Assembly (NCBI RefSeq): GCF_011386835.1
Contig: NC_088797.1
Coordinates: 88,918,264-88,982,263 of the forward strand
Length of the DNA: 64,000 bases
Source of the DNA: Chrysemys picta bellii
Lineage: Eukaryota > Chordata > Testudines > Emydidae
Reading direction: 5' to 3'
Shown here piece after piece: positions 1-10,789 of this stretch. Both the position numbers and the translations under genes were made by a program. Positions within the stretch are counted from its first letter, which is position 1. Every line of letters starts with the position of its first letter. Below the pieces are notes generated by a model. The model saw nothing but the letters and a program-made list of their open reading frames with translations, did no database searches and was not told the origin of the DNA.

Positions 1-599
1 ACTACAAATTCACAAGAGTTGATTTTAACCCCTGTTGAAGGAGCTCTCACTAATGGATCCACGAAGATCCATTCTGCTCAGCACTGTACAAACACATAGG
101 AAGAAATAGTTCCCACCATTCAAAGTGCAAAGTGTGATGGTGCCTTTGTGACATGAGAGCTTGAACTGAGACTCTACCAACTCATCTCATCTTAGGGCTA
201 CCACTCATCTGTTAGATGGGAACGCTTTTTAATCCCTGTTAAATTGGGCAAGATTCAAACTGATCATTTACAGGTAAAGGGCCCTGTAGCTCACCAGCAA
301 TACATAGAGGCATCCAGTCCCCCAACAATGCTAACATTGCACCTTCAAGAATGAGCCTTGCTTTCTGGAAAGACATTTATTAAACTGAGTTTTGACATTT
401 TTAGAGCATACAGAGAAAGTCTTTCACAGGCAAAGTCTCTCACATGTTGCTCTCAATCTCACACACTCAGACAGCCGCACCTTTTTCTTAAAGTGACAGC
501 TCCCATTAAGTAATACAAATAATAAAAATGAAACATCCAAATTGACTTCTAAATACATTTTACTGCACTAACTTTTATACATTTATTTTCACCCCATGT
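1..599. other. Unassigned AT-rich DNA
   Basis: I see no gene, RNA gene or recognisable repeat boundary here. The reading frames are short and lack recognisable motifs. The stretch ends where similarity to a CR1 reverse transcriptase begins. Confidence 0.5.
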
Positions 600-1025
600 G
601 TCAGCAGCAGTGTCCATGCACCATGCGGCTCCTGCAGAACTGCTGCCTAGCCACTCTTTAGTCTCTAGCAGTGCATGAGATTCTTCCATCCTAAGTGCAG
701 GACTCTGCACTTGTCCTTGTTGAACCTCATCACATTTCTTTTGGCCCAAACCTCTAATTTGTCTAGGTCCCTCAGTATCCTATCCCTACCCTCCAGTGTA
801 TCTACCACTCCTCCCAGTTTAGCGTCATCTGCAAACTTGCTGAGGGTGCAATCCACGCCATCCTCCAGATCATTAATGAGGATATTGAACAAAACTGGCC
901 CCAGGACTGACCCTTGGGGCACTCCGCTTGATACCGGCTGTCAACTAGACATGGAGCCATTGATCACTAGCCGTTGAGCCCGATGATCTAGCCAGCTTTC
1001 TATCCACCTTATAATCCAGCTTTCA
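600..1025 (-). mobile_element. CR1 LINE fragment, reverse-transcriptase region
   Basis: Read on the minus strand, positions 922-665 encode a run of the reverse-transcriptase palm domain, with [12 protein letters not shown] followed by the catalytic FADD box. This order is typical of CR1 LINEs (target-primed retrotransposons). Upstream on the same strand (about 1025-930) the reading continues in other frames with a recognisable but broken lead-in. Both ends of the element are missing and there are frame changes, so this is a dead 5'- and 3'-truncated copy. The subfamily cannot be named from this piece. Confidence 0.8.
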
Positions 1026-1612
1026 TTAGGTGTGTATGGCTTGTGCATTTTAGTATTTGCAGTTTAAAGAAAGAATCACTGCAAAAGACCACAGATTAAC
1101 ACCACGTGATTTTTTTAAACAAATCATTTGTCCTTCTCTTAATACTTTTCATGTACTAATCGCTCTTTCACTGGTAGTGGTTTGTGTCAACGTACCAATA
1201 TAACATGCTCTGTTCCAGAGATGAATTCTAGCTGTTAAGGTGTATAGATCTGTTTTTTCCAAGAGTGACTTTCAGTAAGTGCAGCTACACACTTTCCCAC
1301 AAATCAGGATTTTCAGCATGGTTGGTTAGGTCATATTTTCAGAGAAAGGATTACCCACATTACTTATTATTATTATTAATGTACATAGGCACCTGAATTA
1401 GATTTCAGAATGAAGATGAAATTTTCTAGCAATTGATTTCGTGATGGGCGTTTTGGTTTATTATTTTATCATATTCATTTCAGAAAGGGGAATTTCATTT
1501 ATCTGAGAGCAAAATTCAAATAGACTGATAGTCTACAACCCATCAATTCACAATATACACTACCTGATCTATATCAGGAACACAAGCCACAGGCTGGCAA
1601 GTTACTTTTAAC
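1026..1612. other. Unassigned AT-rich DNA with a short TTA repeat
   Basis: No gene seen. A (TTA)n run lies at about 1365-1378. The rest is AT-rich sequence without a boundary I can define. Confidence 0.5.
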
Positions 1613-1736
1613 TAGGGTGACCAGATAGCAAGTGTGAAAAATTGGGACAGGGGGTGGGGGGCAATAGAAGCCCATATTAAAAAAAGCCCCAAATATCAGG
1701 ACTGTCCCTATAAAATCGGGACATCTGATCACCCTA
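1613..1736. mobile_element. hAT-type MITE, 124 bp
   Basis: The element starts TAGGGTGACCAG and ends with the near inverted copy CTGATCACCCTA. It is flanked on both sides by the same 8 bp, cttttaac (1605-1612 and 1737-1744). An 8-bp duplication with TAGGG-type ends points to the hAT superfamily. It is far too short to code. A second copy in the opposite sense lies at 56341-56465. Confidence 0.85.
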
Positions 1737-2185
1737 CTTTTAACCATCACTGAAGAGTGGATTTGTCTTTCTTTACCAACCTCAGCACTAAAAATGGGAG
1801 TCACTAAGGGTATGTCTACACTACGAGAGTAGTTCGATTTTACTTAAATCGAATTTCTGGAATTGATATTGCAAATTTGAACGTGTGTGTCCACACTAAG
1901 GACAGTAATTCGACTTTGTGAGTCCACACTAACGGGGAAAGCGTCAACATTGGAAGCGGTGCACTGTGGGCAGCTATCCCACAGTTCCCGCAGTCCCCGC
2001 TGCCCATTGGAATTCTGGGTGGAGCCGCCAATGCCTTCTGGGTAAAAAAATGTGTCGAGGGTGCTTTTGGGTAACTGTCATCATCCGTCCATCACTCCCG
2101 CCCTCCCTCCCTGAAAGCGCTGGCGGGAAATCAGTTCGCGCACTTTTCTAGTCAGTGACAGCGCGGACACCACAGCACTGCGAGC

Positions 2186-3460
2186 ATGGAGCCCGCTGCG
2201 ACCATCGCTGCAGTTGTGGCCGTTCTCAACGCCTCGCAGCTTATCATCCACCTTTCCCAGAGGCAGATGCAGACAAATCAGGCGAGGAGGCTATGGCACC
2301 GCGGTGAGGTCCTGAAGTCTGAGAGTAGCACAGACCTGTCAGAAAACATGGGACCCAGCGCCGAGGACATCACGGTGGCAATGGGTCATGTGGATGTTGT
2401 GGAACGGCAATTCTGGGCCCGGGAAACAAGCACAGACTGGTGGGACCGCATAGTGCTGCAGGTCTGGGATGAATCCCAGTGGCTGCGAAACTTTCGCATG
2501 CGTAAGGGAACTTTCCTTGAACTTTGTGAGTTGCTGTCCCCTGCCCTGAAGCGCAATGACACCCGGATGCGAGCAGCCCTGACTGTCCAAAAGCGAGTGG
2601 CCATAGCCCTCTGGAAGCTTGCAACGCCAGACCGGTCAGTCGCGAACCACTTTGGCGTGGGCAAATCTACCGTGGGGGTTGTTGTGATGCAAGTAGCCAA
2701 GGCAATCGTTGATATACTGCTGTCAAAGGTAGTGACCCTGGGAAACGTGGAGGCGATCATAGATGGCTTCGCAGCGATGGGATTCCCAAACTGCGGTGGG
2801 GCCATAGATGGAACTCACATCCCTGTCCTGGCACCGGACCACCAGGCCACCCAGTACATTAACAGAAAGGGCTACTTTTCCATGGTGCTGCAAGCTCTGG
2901 TGGACCACAGGGGACGTTTTACCAACATCTACGTGGGATGGCCGGGCAAGGTTCATGACGCTCGTGTTTTCAGGAACTCTGGTCTGTTTAGACGGCTGCA
3001 GGAAGGTACTTACTTCCCGGACCACAAAATAACTCTTGGGGATGTGGAGATGCCTATAGTCATCCTCGGGGACCCAGCCTACCCGCTAATGCCCTGGCTC
3101 ATGAAGCCCTATACTGGCGCCCTGGACACTGAAAAAGAACTCTTCAACTACCGGCTGAGCAAGTGCAGAATGGTGGTGGAGTGTGCTTTTGGCCGTCTCA
3201 AGGGGAGATGAAGCTTACTGACTCGCTGTGATCTCAGCGAAACCAATATCCCCATTGTTATAGCAGCTTGCTGTGTGCTCCACAATCTCTGTGAGAGCAA
3301 GGGGGAGACCTTTATGGCGGGGTGGGAGGTTGAGGCAAATAGCCTGGCTTCTGATTACGCCCAGCCAGACAGCCAGGTGATTAGAAGAGCCCAGCGGGAC
3401 GCGCTGTGCATCCGGGAGGCTTTGAAAGCTAGGTTCCTGAGTGAGCAGAGTAACCTGTGA
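2186..3460 (+). pseudogene. Harbinger DDE transposase (HARBI1-like), one in-frame stop
   Basis: This is the nuclease of the PIF/Harbinger family, which cuts and joins the transposon ends together with a Myb-like partner. The ATG at 2186 follows a GC-rich leader and opens 341 codons up to a TGA at 3209-3211. The same frame then continues to a stop at 3458-3460, giving about 424 codons in all. The acidic residues expected for DD35E catalysis are present: D208 in AIDGTHIPV, D296 in LGDPAYPL and E332 in VVECAFGRLKGR, with D296 and E332 36 positions apart. A further conserved HDARVF motif is at about 257-262. After the stop comes ETNIPIVIAACCVLHNLCE, the usual end of the family. The TGA probably replaced a tryptophan codon, by analogy with family members. 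Only readthrough would give full-length protein. Confidence 0.92.
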
Positions 3461-3574
3461 CTTTTAAGTTTGTGTACAGAGAAGCTGAACCTGCCCCCGT
3501 TTCTTTACCCAGTTAATGTTGACTATCCTCTCCAGTTACATACCCCCTTCACCCCCTTCCAACACACGTTTAGA

Positions 3575-3619
3575 AATAAAATCACTTCTACTTTGTTAAT
3601 GAACACCGTTTTCTTTATT
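3575..3619. terminator. Convergent poly(A) signals between the two Harbinger genes
   Basis: AATAAA at 3575-3580 on the plus strand lies 115 bp past the transposase stop. The complementary hexamer TTTATT at 3614-3619 is an AATAAA for the minus-strand Myb gene. The second signal now lies inside the open frame of the Myb gene, which suggests that the present frame has run past the original stop codon. Confidence 0.7.
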
Positions 3620-5732
3620 ACTGTTTTCGCGGGAATGTTTTAAACCTGGGACGCAGACTGTGGTGGGGAGCAGGTGTAGTGTAGTGACGCAAATGACGCT
3701 TCTAAACTCCAGGATTGACAGGCTCCGCAGTGGTGGACTGGTTGTTTCAACGGAGCCTGTCACCCCTCCTGATCGGGACTGTGTGTATGGGGGGCTATGT
3801 GACTTGGTGGCAGGGGGAGGACGGTTACAGATAGACTGCAGCGGGGCTCTGTCCTCCGGCCTCCGTTCCTGCAGAACATCCACAAGGCGCCGGAGCGTGT
3901 CCGTTTGCTCCCTCATTAGTCCAAGCAGCGTTTGAGTCGCCTGCTGGTCTTCCTGCCGCCACCTCTCCTCCCGTTCCATGTGTGCTTGGTGCATTTGGGA
4001 CAAGTTCTCCCGCCACTGGGTCTGCTGTGCTGCCTGGGTTCGGGAGCAGCCCATAAGTTCCGAGAACATGTCCTCCCGTGTCCTCTTCTTCCTACGCCTA
4101 ATCCGCGCTAGCCTCTGGGAGTGTGATGCCAGGCTAGGTTGTGAGACAGTCGCAGATGTGGCTGTGGGAATGGGAAAAAGGGAGTGAATTCCTCAGAAAG
4201 ATAAATGTAGTTGTGAACAATGAACATAGTCTTTCTCTGTGAACAAGACCATGCACAGCACCTATCACATGCGCATTCAGAGCAAGGTTGAATTCTCGGC
4301 CTTCGCATTCAGTGCCTGGGGTCTTGCACTGCAGATCTGAGAAGCGGGGCAGGACACCGGAATTCGTGTAGCAGGCAGACATGGTAAGCCGTAGACTTGT
4401 GGCAGCTTAAAACTTTAATATTAGCACTGGCCTCCTTTCACACTGAAAGCAATGCCAGTCCCTGCTGCCAGCAATCCGGCAAGCAGGAACTCTGCCCCTG
4501 TCTCACCCCCTCGCGGCTGTCCCTGGGAAAAATCCCTGTATGCTGCCCCTCTCACGCCTCCACCGCGTGGCTGCAAACCAGCGGTTACAGTTCAGTAAAG
4601 GAACGGGCAAGCAGTCCCAACACTAACATTCCCCTACCTAATTCAAAGCAGGTCACCATGAGCAACATCACCCTGATGAGGATCTCAGACAGTGAGAAAG
4701 AAAGAATGCTTCGGGAAAGCCTCCAAAGACCAGGGCCGTATGCCGCCCTGCTCTGCAGGGCAATGATCCCTGAGTACTTGCTTGTCTCGTGGCGCGGAAA
4801 CGTTTCCTACTACGGAGGACCCAATAAGGCCGCTCTCCCCAGGAACCTGATGCAAAGGCTTTCCAATTACCTCCAGGAGAGCTTCCTCGAGATGTCCCAG
4901 GAGGATTTCTGCTCTATCCCCGGACATATAGACCGCATTTTACTGTAGCTGCACTGGCAGGGACTAAACAGTAGAGCGGCTTGGGCAGAACAATCATGCT
5001 AAACCGAACATGGTTAGATTTTTTTTCAATAGTTGCACTGCCCAGGACTGAAACGTTAAGCGCCTAGGGCAAACTAATCATGAGAAACCCATTTTTGTTA
5101 TTCTTAATATTCCTGTTCTGTTATAAATAAATGTTTAGATGTTTAAAACACTTACTGGCTGATCCTTCCCCAGATTCTGTGTCCGGGTTAACGGCTGGGG
5201 ACGGTTGGTAGGGGATCTCTGTAAGGGTGATGAAGAGATCCTGGCTGTCGGGGAAATCAGCGTTGTAAGCGCTGTCGACTGCCTCGTCCTCCTCATCTCC
5301 TTCCTCATCTTCCCCGTCCGCTAACATGTCCGAGGAACCGGCCGTGGACAATATCCCATCCTCAGAGTCCACGGTCAGTGGTGGGGTAGTGGTGGCGGCC
5401 GCACCTAGGATGGAATGCAGTGCCTCGTAGAAACGGGATGTCTGGGGATGGGATCCGGAGCGTCCGTTTGCCTCTTTGGTCTTCTGGTAGCCTTGTCTCA
5501 GCTCCTTGATTTTCACGCGGCACTGTGTTGCATCCCGGCTGTATCCTCTCTCTGACATGTCTTTAGAGATCTTCTCGTAGATCTTTGCATTCCGTCTTTT
5601 GGATCGCAGCTCGGAAAGCATGGACTCATCGCCCCACACAGCGATCAGATCCAACACTTCCCGATCAGTCCATGCTGGGGCCCTCTTTCTATTCTGAGAT
5701 TGCACGGCCATCACTGCTGGAGAGCTCTGCAT
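3596..5732 (-). CDS. Harbinger Myb/SANT-like DNA-binding protein, two exons
   Basis: This is the DNA-binding partner of Harbinger transposases, thought to bind the transposon ends and bring the transposase to DNA in the nucleus. Exon 1 runs from 5732 to 5156. I chose the ATG at 5732, which starts MQSSPAVMAVQSQ, over one 27 codons upstream because the family starts close to the domain. A trihelix/SANT domain follows, beginning APAWTDREVLDLIAVWGDE and ending near KELRQGYQKTKEANG, then an acidic stretch (DGEDEEGDEEDE). The donor is CCA/GTAAGTG at 5155 and the acceptor is a pyrimidine tract with CCCACAG just before 4161. The reading phases match across this 994-nt intron. Exon 2 (4161-3596) gives a basic patch (RRRKKR) and a likely coiled coil (HMEREERWRQEDQQATQTLL onward). 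The last 40 or so residues look unlike a domain and overlap a poly(A) signal, so a late frameshift is likely. Confidence 0.85.
4658..4948 (+). CDS. Third Harbinger ORF, 96-residue protein of unknown function
   Basis: I do not recognise this protein. It lies inside the Myb gene's intron on the opposite strand. The ATG at 4658 is in a strong start context (gtcaccATGA). The frame is open further upstream to 4397, but that part is cysteine- and proline-rich and looks non-coding. CAG directly before gtcacc could also be a splice acceptor. The product has a charged N-terminal part (DSEKERMLRESLQRPGPYAA), then a mixed hydrophobic part (MIPEYLLVSWRGNVSYYGG), then an amphipathic helix-like part (NLMQRLSNYLQESFLEM). 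There is no zinc finger, signal peptide or clear membrane segment. The TAG stop is followed 178 bp later by an AATAAA signal. It may be a transposon accessory protein or a captured host exon. Confidence 0.5.
   Translation: MSNITLMRISDSEKERMLRESLQRPGPYAALLCRAMIPEYLLVSWRGNVSYYGGPNKAALPRNLMQRLSNYLQESFLEMSQEDFCSIPGHIDRILL
5126..5131 (+). terminator. Poly(A) signal downstream of the third Harbinger ORF
   Basis: AATAAA at 5126-5131 lies on the plus strand after the 96-codon ORF and just before the splice donor of the minus-strand Myb gene at 5155. It supports the idea of a separate plus-strand transcript, but a single hexamer in AT-rich DNA can occur by chance. Confidence 0.4.
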
Positions 5733-6254
5733 CGTTGCCAGTGCTGCTGAGCTCGCCACGATGTCCAAACAGGAAATGAGATTCAAACTGCCCAGACAGG
5801 AAAAGGAATTCAAATTTTCCCGGGGCTTTTCCTGTGTGGCTGGTCAGAGCATCCGAGCTCGGACTGCTGTCCAGAGCATCAACAGAGTGGTGCACTGTGG
5901 GATAGCTCCCGGAGCTATTAGCGTCGATTTCCATCCACACCTAGCCTAATTCGACATGGCCATGTCGAATTTAGCGCTACTCCCCTCGTCGGGGAGGAGT
6001 ACAGAAGTCGAATTTAAGAGACCTCTATGTCGAACTAAATAGCTTCGCAGTGTAGACGGGTGCAGGGTTAATTCGATGTAACGGCGCTAACTTCGACATA
6101 AACGCCTAGTGTGGACCAGGCCTAAGAATATCAAGTGGATTGAGTGGAAGCTTGAAGGATTTCCTTTACCGCTTCACCAGAGATATTTTACCCTCTACTC
6201 TCTCTTCCCCCTCATTCAACCTTATTTCTGGCCTTTAATAGTTATAAGCTCCTT

Positions 6255-7065
6255 GTTTGCCTTAATTTTTAATAAGGGTAACATTTTGTTGAGGTGTGGG
6301 CCATGCCTAGATTATCTTTAATCTTCATCCCATCAGTTCTTAGCAGTCCCACTTCCTCTTTCCTTGTTTTCTTTGTGTTTATATGGCTAACAAACCTTTT
6401 ACTATTGGTTTTAATTTCCTTTGCAAGGCCCAAATCTGCTTGGCTTTTGGCAGCTGTTGCTTTTTTCCTACACTTTCTGACCTGCAAGAGGTAGCTTTCC
6501 TTGCTGATCCATCCCATCTTCCACTCCTTGTAGGCTTTCTGCTTTCTCTTAATAACCGGTTTGAGATGCTTGTTCATCCAGCTGGTCTGCAACCCTTCCT
6601 TACAAATATTTTCTCCTTGTTTGGGATGCAGACTTATGATACTTTAAGTCAAAGTTGCAAAAACTAATTCCAAGCCTCCTTCACATTCAGATCCTCAAGT
6701 TCTTCAGTCCAGTCCATTTCCCTAACTAATTCTCTTAATTTTTTAACATTGGTCCTTTTCAAATCAAGGACCCTAGTTGCAGACCTTTTCTTATTTATCC
6801 TTCCATTTAGTTTAAACTGAATTAGCTCATGATAACTTGAACCAAGGTGTCCTCTACAACCAGTTGTTTTTATGAGGTCCTTGCTGCTTACCAATACTAA
6901 ATCTAAAATGGTACCATCTCTTGTTGGTTTGGTAACTATTTGGTGAAGAAATCTGTTGGCTATCACATCCAGGAATATCTGGGATGTACCATTATTAGTC
7001 GCACTTGTCCTTCAACCTATATCTGGGAGATGAAAGTCTCCCATAATCATACAATTCCCAATAAT
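6255..7065 (-). mobile_element. CR1 LINE fragment, end of endonuclease and linker
   Basis: On the minus strand, 6966-6664 encodes the C-terminal part of a CR1 endonuclease (TKPTRDGTILDLVLVSS, then an HLGSSYHE motif). Frames 6592-6269 encode the basic linker before the reverse transcriptase (SWMNKHLKPVIKRKQKAYKEW). Just upstream, around 7040-7000, the strand reads through an IMGDFHLPDI box, where a GDF(N/H) motif is expected. Stops separate the blocks and no reverse transcriptase follows. It begins about 130 bp beyond the Harbinger right end, so the Harbinger may have landed near an existing CR1. Confidence 0.8.
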
Positions 7066-7403
7066 ATTTATTTCATAAAAAGTATTTAAAAAGAAACAAA
7101 CACTTTATTATTAAACGGATCCATTTAACATAAGACGACATCTAATATGGGAATAAAATAGTGAAGACATAGCTAACTTCGAAACCTAGTTCCTCCAATC
7201 GTTGGCCTGGTATAAATAAGATTCATAGGTATTTATTTTCCTCTCTATTTAGCATGTGCATCATATTTATTTTTCACATTTAAACTGGTTTTAACTTTCT
7301 GGTAACATAAGTAAAAATTTTAAACAGCTTCCCAAAGATTTCTCTTACTATGTTACACAATAGCTGTGATTGGTTCTCACCTCCATACCCACTGATCAGC
7401 CAC
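7066..7403. other. Unassigned AT-rich DNA
   Basis: No gene or repeat boundary recognised. The sequence separates the CR1 fragment from the candidate exon on the minus strand. Confidence 0.4.
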
Positions 7404-7640
7404 TTATTTCTTGAAAGCAGTCCAAATAGGGGTACAGAATATCCAACTACTGATCATGCAGAAAGAAAGAATCCATGTATTAATTTCCTCACTAATTTGG
7501 GCAAAAATCATTGATGACACTTCTTTTGCTAAATCGAGGCTATTCTCATAGTGTTTAATCCTTGCACCACTTAACACTAAAAGCAAAAGACTGAGGAACC
7601 CAAACACTGCTACAGAGAACCAGAAAGTAAATCCAACTAC
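7404..7640 (-). CDS. Candidate terminal exon of a membrane protein (unidentified)
   Basis: The minus strand carries an uninterrupted frame of about 78 codons ending in TAA at 7404-7406. It is preceded by an acceptor-like TTTTGTTTGTAG that would start the exon near 7639. The product has two strongly hydrophobic segments, FTFWFSVAVFGFLSLLLLVL and WILSFCMISSWIFCTPIW. They are separated by a polar helix-like part (KHYENSLDLAKEVSS) and the product ends AFKK. The spacing is faintly like the RIK...K..SS...T..IL...W stretch of choline-transporter-like (SLC44) proteins, judged by eye only. It lies on the strand read by the proposed promoter near 29.8 kb. It could equally be a chance frame or an old pseudo-exon. 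Confidence 0.25.
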   Translation of the reverse strand, partial: VVGFTFWFSVAVFGFLSLLLLVLSGARIKHYENSLDLAKEVSSMIFAQISEEINTWILSFCMISSWIFCTPIWTAFKK

Positions 7641-7659
7641 AAACAAAACTGAAAGGCAC

Positions 7660-8099
7660 TTGATTTTCAGTGTCCAAGCTGAGAGAAATTCAGAGTGGTA
7701 AAAAATACATCAGACTTTTACTATTTCTAGTTTTAATAATTTAATAATTTAACATGGCATTAGTAAATGCAACGTGATTATTTACAGAATGCAATTCTGC
7801 AGATGACCTTTTCCATTTTAATACAGAGGGAAGTAGTGCTTAGCCATCAAGGAGAGCTCCTTGCCCACTTCTCAAATATTTAGGCTAAAACAAAACTTGT
7901 GCGCTAGTTATAGTGGTGAGAAAAAGCAGGACCTGCAAAGCGCAGCAACAAAAGAAATCAAATAAAAAATACTTTAAGACACATAGCTCAGTTGCTAGAT
8001 GGAAACAAATGAATATAAAATAAAATCATAATATGCATTCTAGAGTCTAGACTTAGGTAACAAGATACTCTCACATCTTGCAGAGTATTGCTCATCCAA
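7660..8099. other. Unassigned AT-rich DNA
   Basis: No coding frame with recognisable features and no clear repeat ends. Confidence 0.4.
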
Positions 8100-8740
8100 A
8101 ATACTTGCAGCGCTTTACAGCAGGCTGGCCATAACCCTCTTTTCATGAGACAAACACATTGTTAATTTGTTTTCTCATTGAAGGACCCATTGTTTGTCTT
8201 TATTCATAAACAGGAGACCCCACCCCTCATTTGTTTATTCCTATAGATTTCCTTTTTTGCAGATTTCACAGTCTCTCAGTTCACACTTGGCTCAATATGC
8301 AAACAGGCATACCTTCTGAGGCAGACAATAAACAAATGGCCAGAAGGTGACTTCCCTCCTGCCTGAAAGGAACATTTCTGAAGTGTCACCCCCTAGTGAC
8401 CTGCCTTAACCCTAAGACCTTAAGAACACAATATTTAGTATAGATACAGAGCTCCTTAAATATTAGCTGTACATATATTTCATAATGATTATGACAACCA
8501 GTAGGTTACTGGCTTTTGGTATGGCCATCACCTGCCACTCTTTGGTTAACTATTATGCAGATATCTAAACCAAGGGAGCCCTGTGAAACCCTATGCACAC
8601 CATATATCCTCTGCTAGCTGGCATCAAGAGGTCCCAGGGTCACAGACTCCACCATGATCTAGCCAGGACCCTTTTCCCTTTTAGGAGCATGGGAAGCATA
8701 TCACCACAAGAATCATCATCACAACTCCCAGGTTTAGAAC
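8100..8740. mobile_element. Possible degraded LTR-type repeat
   Basis: Composition and phrasing change here (blocks such as the cytosine-rich stretch near 8391 and the AT-rich block near 8440-8500) and resemble an old endogenous-retrovirus LTR in reverse orientation. I could not find TG...CA ends or a target duplication, so the class and limits are uncertain. Confidence 0.25.
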
Positions 8741-10203
8741 CCATGCTTTGAAGCAGTGTGTATGTGTATGCATATGATACTTTCTACATTACAGATAGTC
8801 TCATCAAACCCTGAAAATAAAAGTTAAATTTGTAAAATCTGCAAGTGTCTTCTGTTTTATAAGCCAGTGATTGGCTGTGTATTCAAGGGAAAAAAATAGG
8901 TCCCTTACCAAATTAAAAGTACACTCTGAACTCTCACCATTTTGACATTCCAGCTACATATTATTTTATTAATCAAACTTTTTTATACAAGAACTATACT
9001 AAACATTAACCAAAAGCTCCCTATAGAATCAAGAAAACTGATAGGCCTAATTGCTTAGTGCATTGTGTTTTGCACTAAACATGAGAAATATTGGCCGAAG
9101 AGCTTACTTTGACTAGGAGTATTCTGAAGCCAAACATCAAGTGCTTTGTCTTTTGCAAAGGCAGCAGAATATACTGTACCATGCTTAGCACTCTCTAAAC
9201 TGGGTCAGTCAAAGACTACGCCTGCCTCCCATGAGAGATTCAGATTTTGTAACATGCAAACCTTCATTTTTAAAAATTAGTCTCCGCAGCCTTCAAAGAA
9301 TATGACAGAGGCCTGTTTTAGACAGTCAAACAACTGAGGTATGAAATGCCTCCATTCATCATATTAGTGTGTTAATTCTAAAGCCTGACAGCACACAGAC
9401 AGATATTTAAATAACTTGAATGTGCAGTTGTATGCCTGATTTGAGTGCACCTCAAGGCTCCAAAAACAGAAGGGAAATAAAAATAAACACCCATATTTTT
9501 AAAAATCTCATTTTTAAGACACTCTTACAGGGAGGGAGCTGATATGCAACCTTTGAACTTTTAAGATTGGCAACCCTGCTACAGATTAACTGGTGGTCAG
9601 CCACTAATGGCTGAAATCCCCAGTCTAGATAAAATGTTAAGGAAAAAAGTATCGTGTGTCTACAGCTTCCCAAGAATTTGGAAAGTGTTAAAATGTTACA
9701 GGAATAACAGAAGCCAAGACCTTGCATGCAAGGCAATTAAGACAATCCTGAATGGATCTGGGACACGTACAATGGCCATTTCATATGAGATTCATCCACC
9801 TTAGAGGGTACATTTGGATAAATACCACGGCAGGTGAGGTCGTGGAAGGAAGATCAAAGTAACCTGGCAATTACAACTGAAAGACCTTACACACAGAAGC
9901 AACTCTAGCTATAAGCAGACTAAACAGCTGCCTAGAGCAGTAGATTTCTGTAGACTCACCCTGGATCCCTCCATGGGCAGCAGCAACAGATGTGGGCTGA
10001 CAGAGCTGCCCAGAGAGTGGGGGAAGGGGTCAATTGCCAGCTTGAGTTCCAAGGAACAGAAGCAGCTCCTGCCCTGGTCCCAACACCAGTAGTACAATCA
10101 CATGGCACACTCCTGGTGGCACCACAAGCACTGCTGGTGCTTTGGCCTCAAGTGCAGCAACCCACTCTGACGCTCTATACTTCGGAGGAACACCCTACAC
10201 CCC
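8741..10203. other. Unassigned DNA
   Basis: No gene, RNA gene or repeat ends recognised. The reading frames within (for example 9990-10220) are not conserved-looking and lack motifs. Confidence 0.4.
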
Positions 10204-10789
10204 CATGTTCATCCTTATAAAATGATTGTGTGGTATCCAATGCAAAGTCTGTCATGTCGGGTGTCTTTGGAAGGCTCATGATCCACTGAGCATTGTTGTT
10301 ATAGTAATGTTATAGATTGGAATTTCATGTATATAGTTATGAGGCTGAAAATGTGTCCTCATGGCTTAAAACAAGCCCAGGCAAAAATTCTCCAAGAACA
10401 GAAAGGCAGTTCACACCTCATCAGGGCATGTATGGGATAAACCCAGCCCAGCCTCACAGAGACAAAGGACACTGGCCTAGGCAGCAACAAAGGATCTGTT
10501 GGACTCTCAAGTGAGTCAGCCCCCTTCCCTTGGTCAGTTAGGGACTACAATGAGGTAATGCTCACCTGACCCTGAAGACCGGGGAAGGGGTGGGGGTGCA
10601 AAGCCAAGAGGGAAGAAAGAACATGATAAAAGAGAGAGACATTGGCCATGCTCTTCCTCTCTTCCACCTGCATCTACAGACACCACCAACCACCACCATC
10701 ATCAAGCAACTGAAGCACTGATCAAAGGGGAGAGCCTGGCTGAAGGGCAAGCAACCAGTCTGTGATGAGAAGCATCTAAGTTTGTAAGG

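Larger units (their letters stand above)
1808..6122. mobile_element. Near-complete Harbinger (PIF/Harbinger) DNA transposon, 4.3 kb
   Basis: The left end GGGTATGTCTACACTA and the inverted right end (GGCCTGGTCCACACTA when reverse-complemented) form imperfect terminal inverted repeats. Both sit next to a TAA target duplication (1805-1807 and 6123-6125), the 3-bp AT-rich duplication expected of Harbinger. Inside are a DDE transposase on the plus strand, a spliced Myb/SANT protein on the minus strand, and a third small plus-strand ORF. The two main genes converge. The sub-terminal regions are rich in TTCGA-type motifs (for example 1831-1866 and 5948-6090), which may be binding sites. One in-frame stop in the transposase and a probable frameshift at the end of the Myb gene suggest a recently disabled copy. 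Confidence 0.93.

Noticed and set aside
2339..3032. Overlapping frames on both strands within the transposase gene
   Set aside because: They are shadows of the transposase reading frame, which has the catalytic motifs.
2186..3460. Transposase considered as a domesticated HARBI1 host gene
   Set aside because: It lies between transposon ends with a target duplication, next to its Myb partner, and carries a stop codon.
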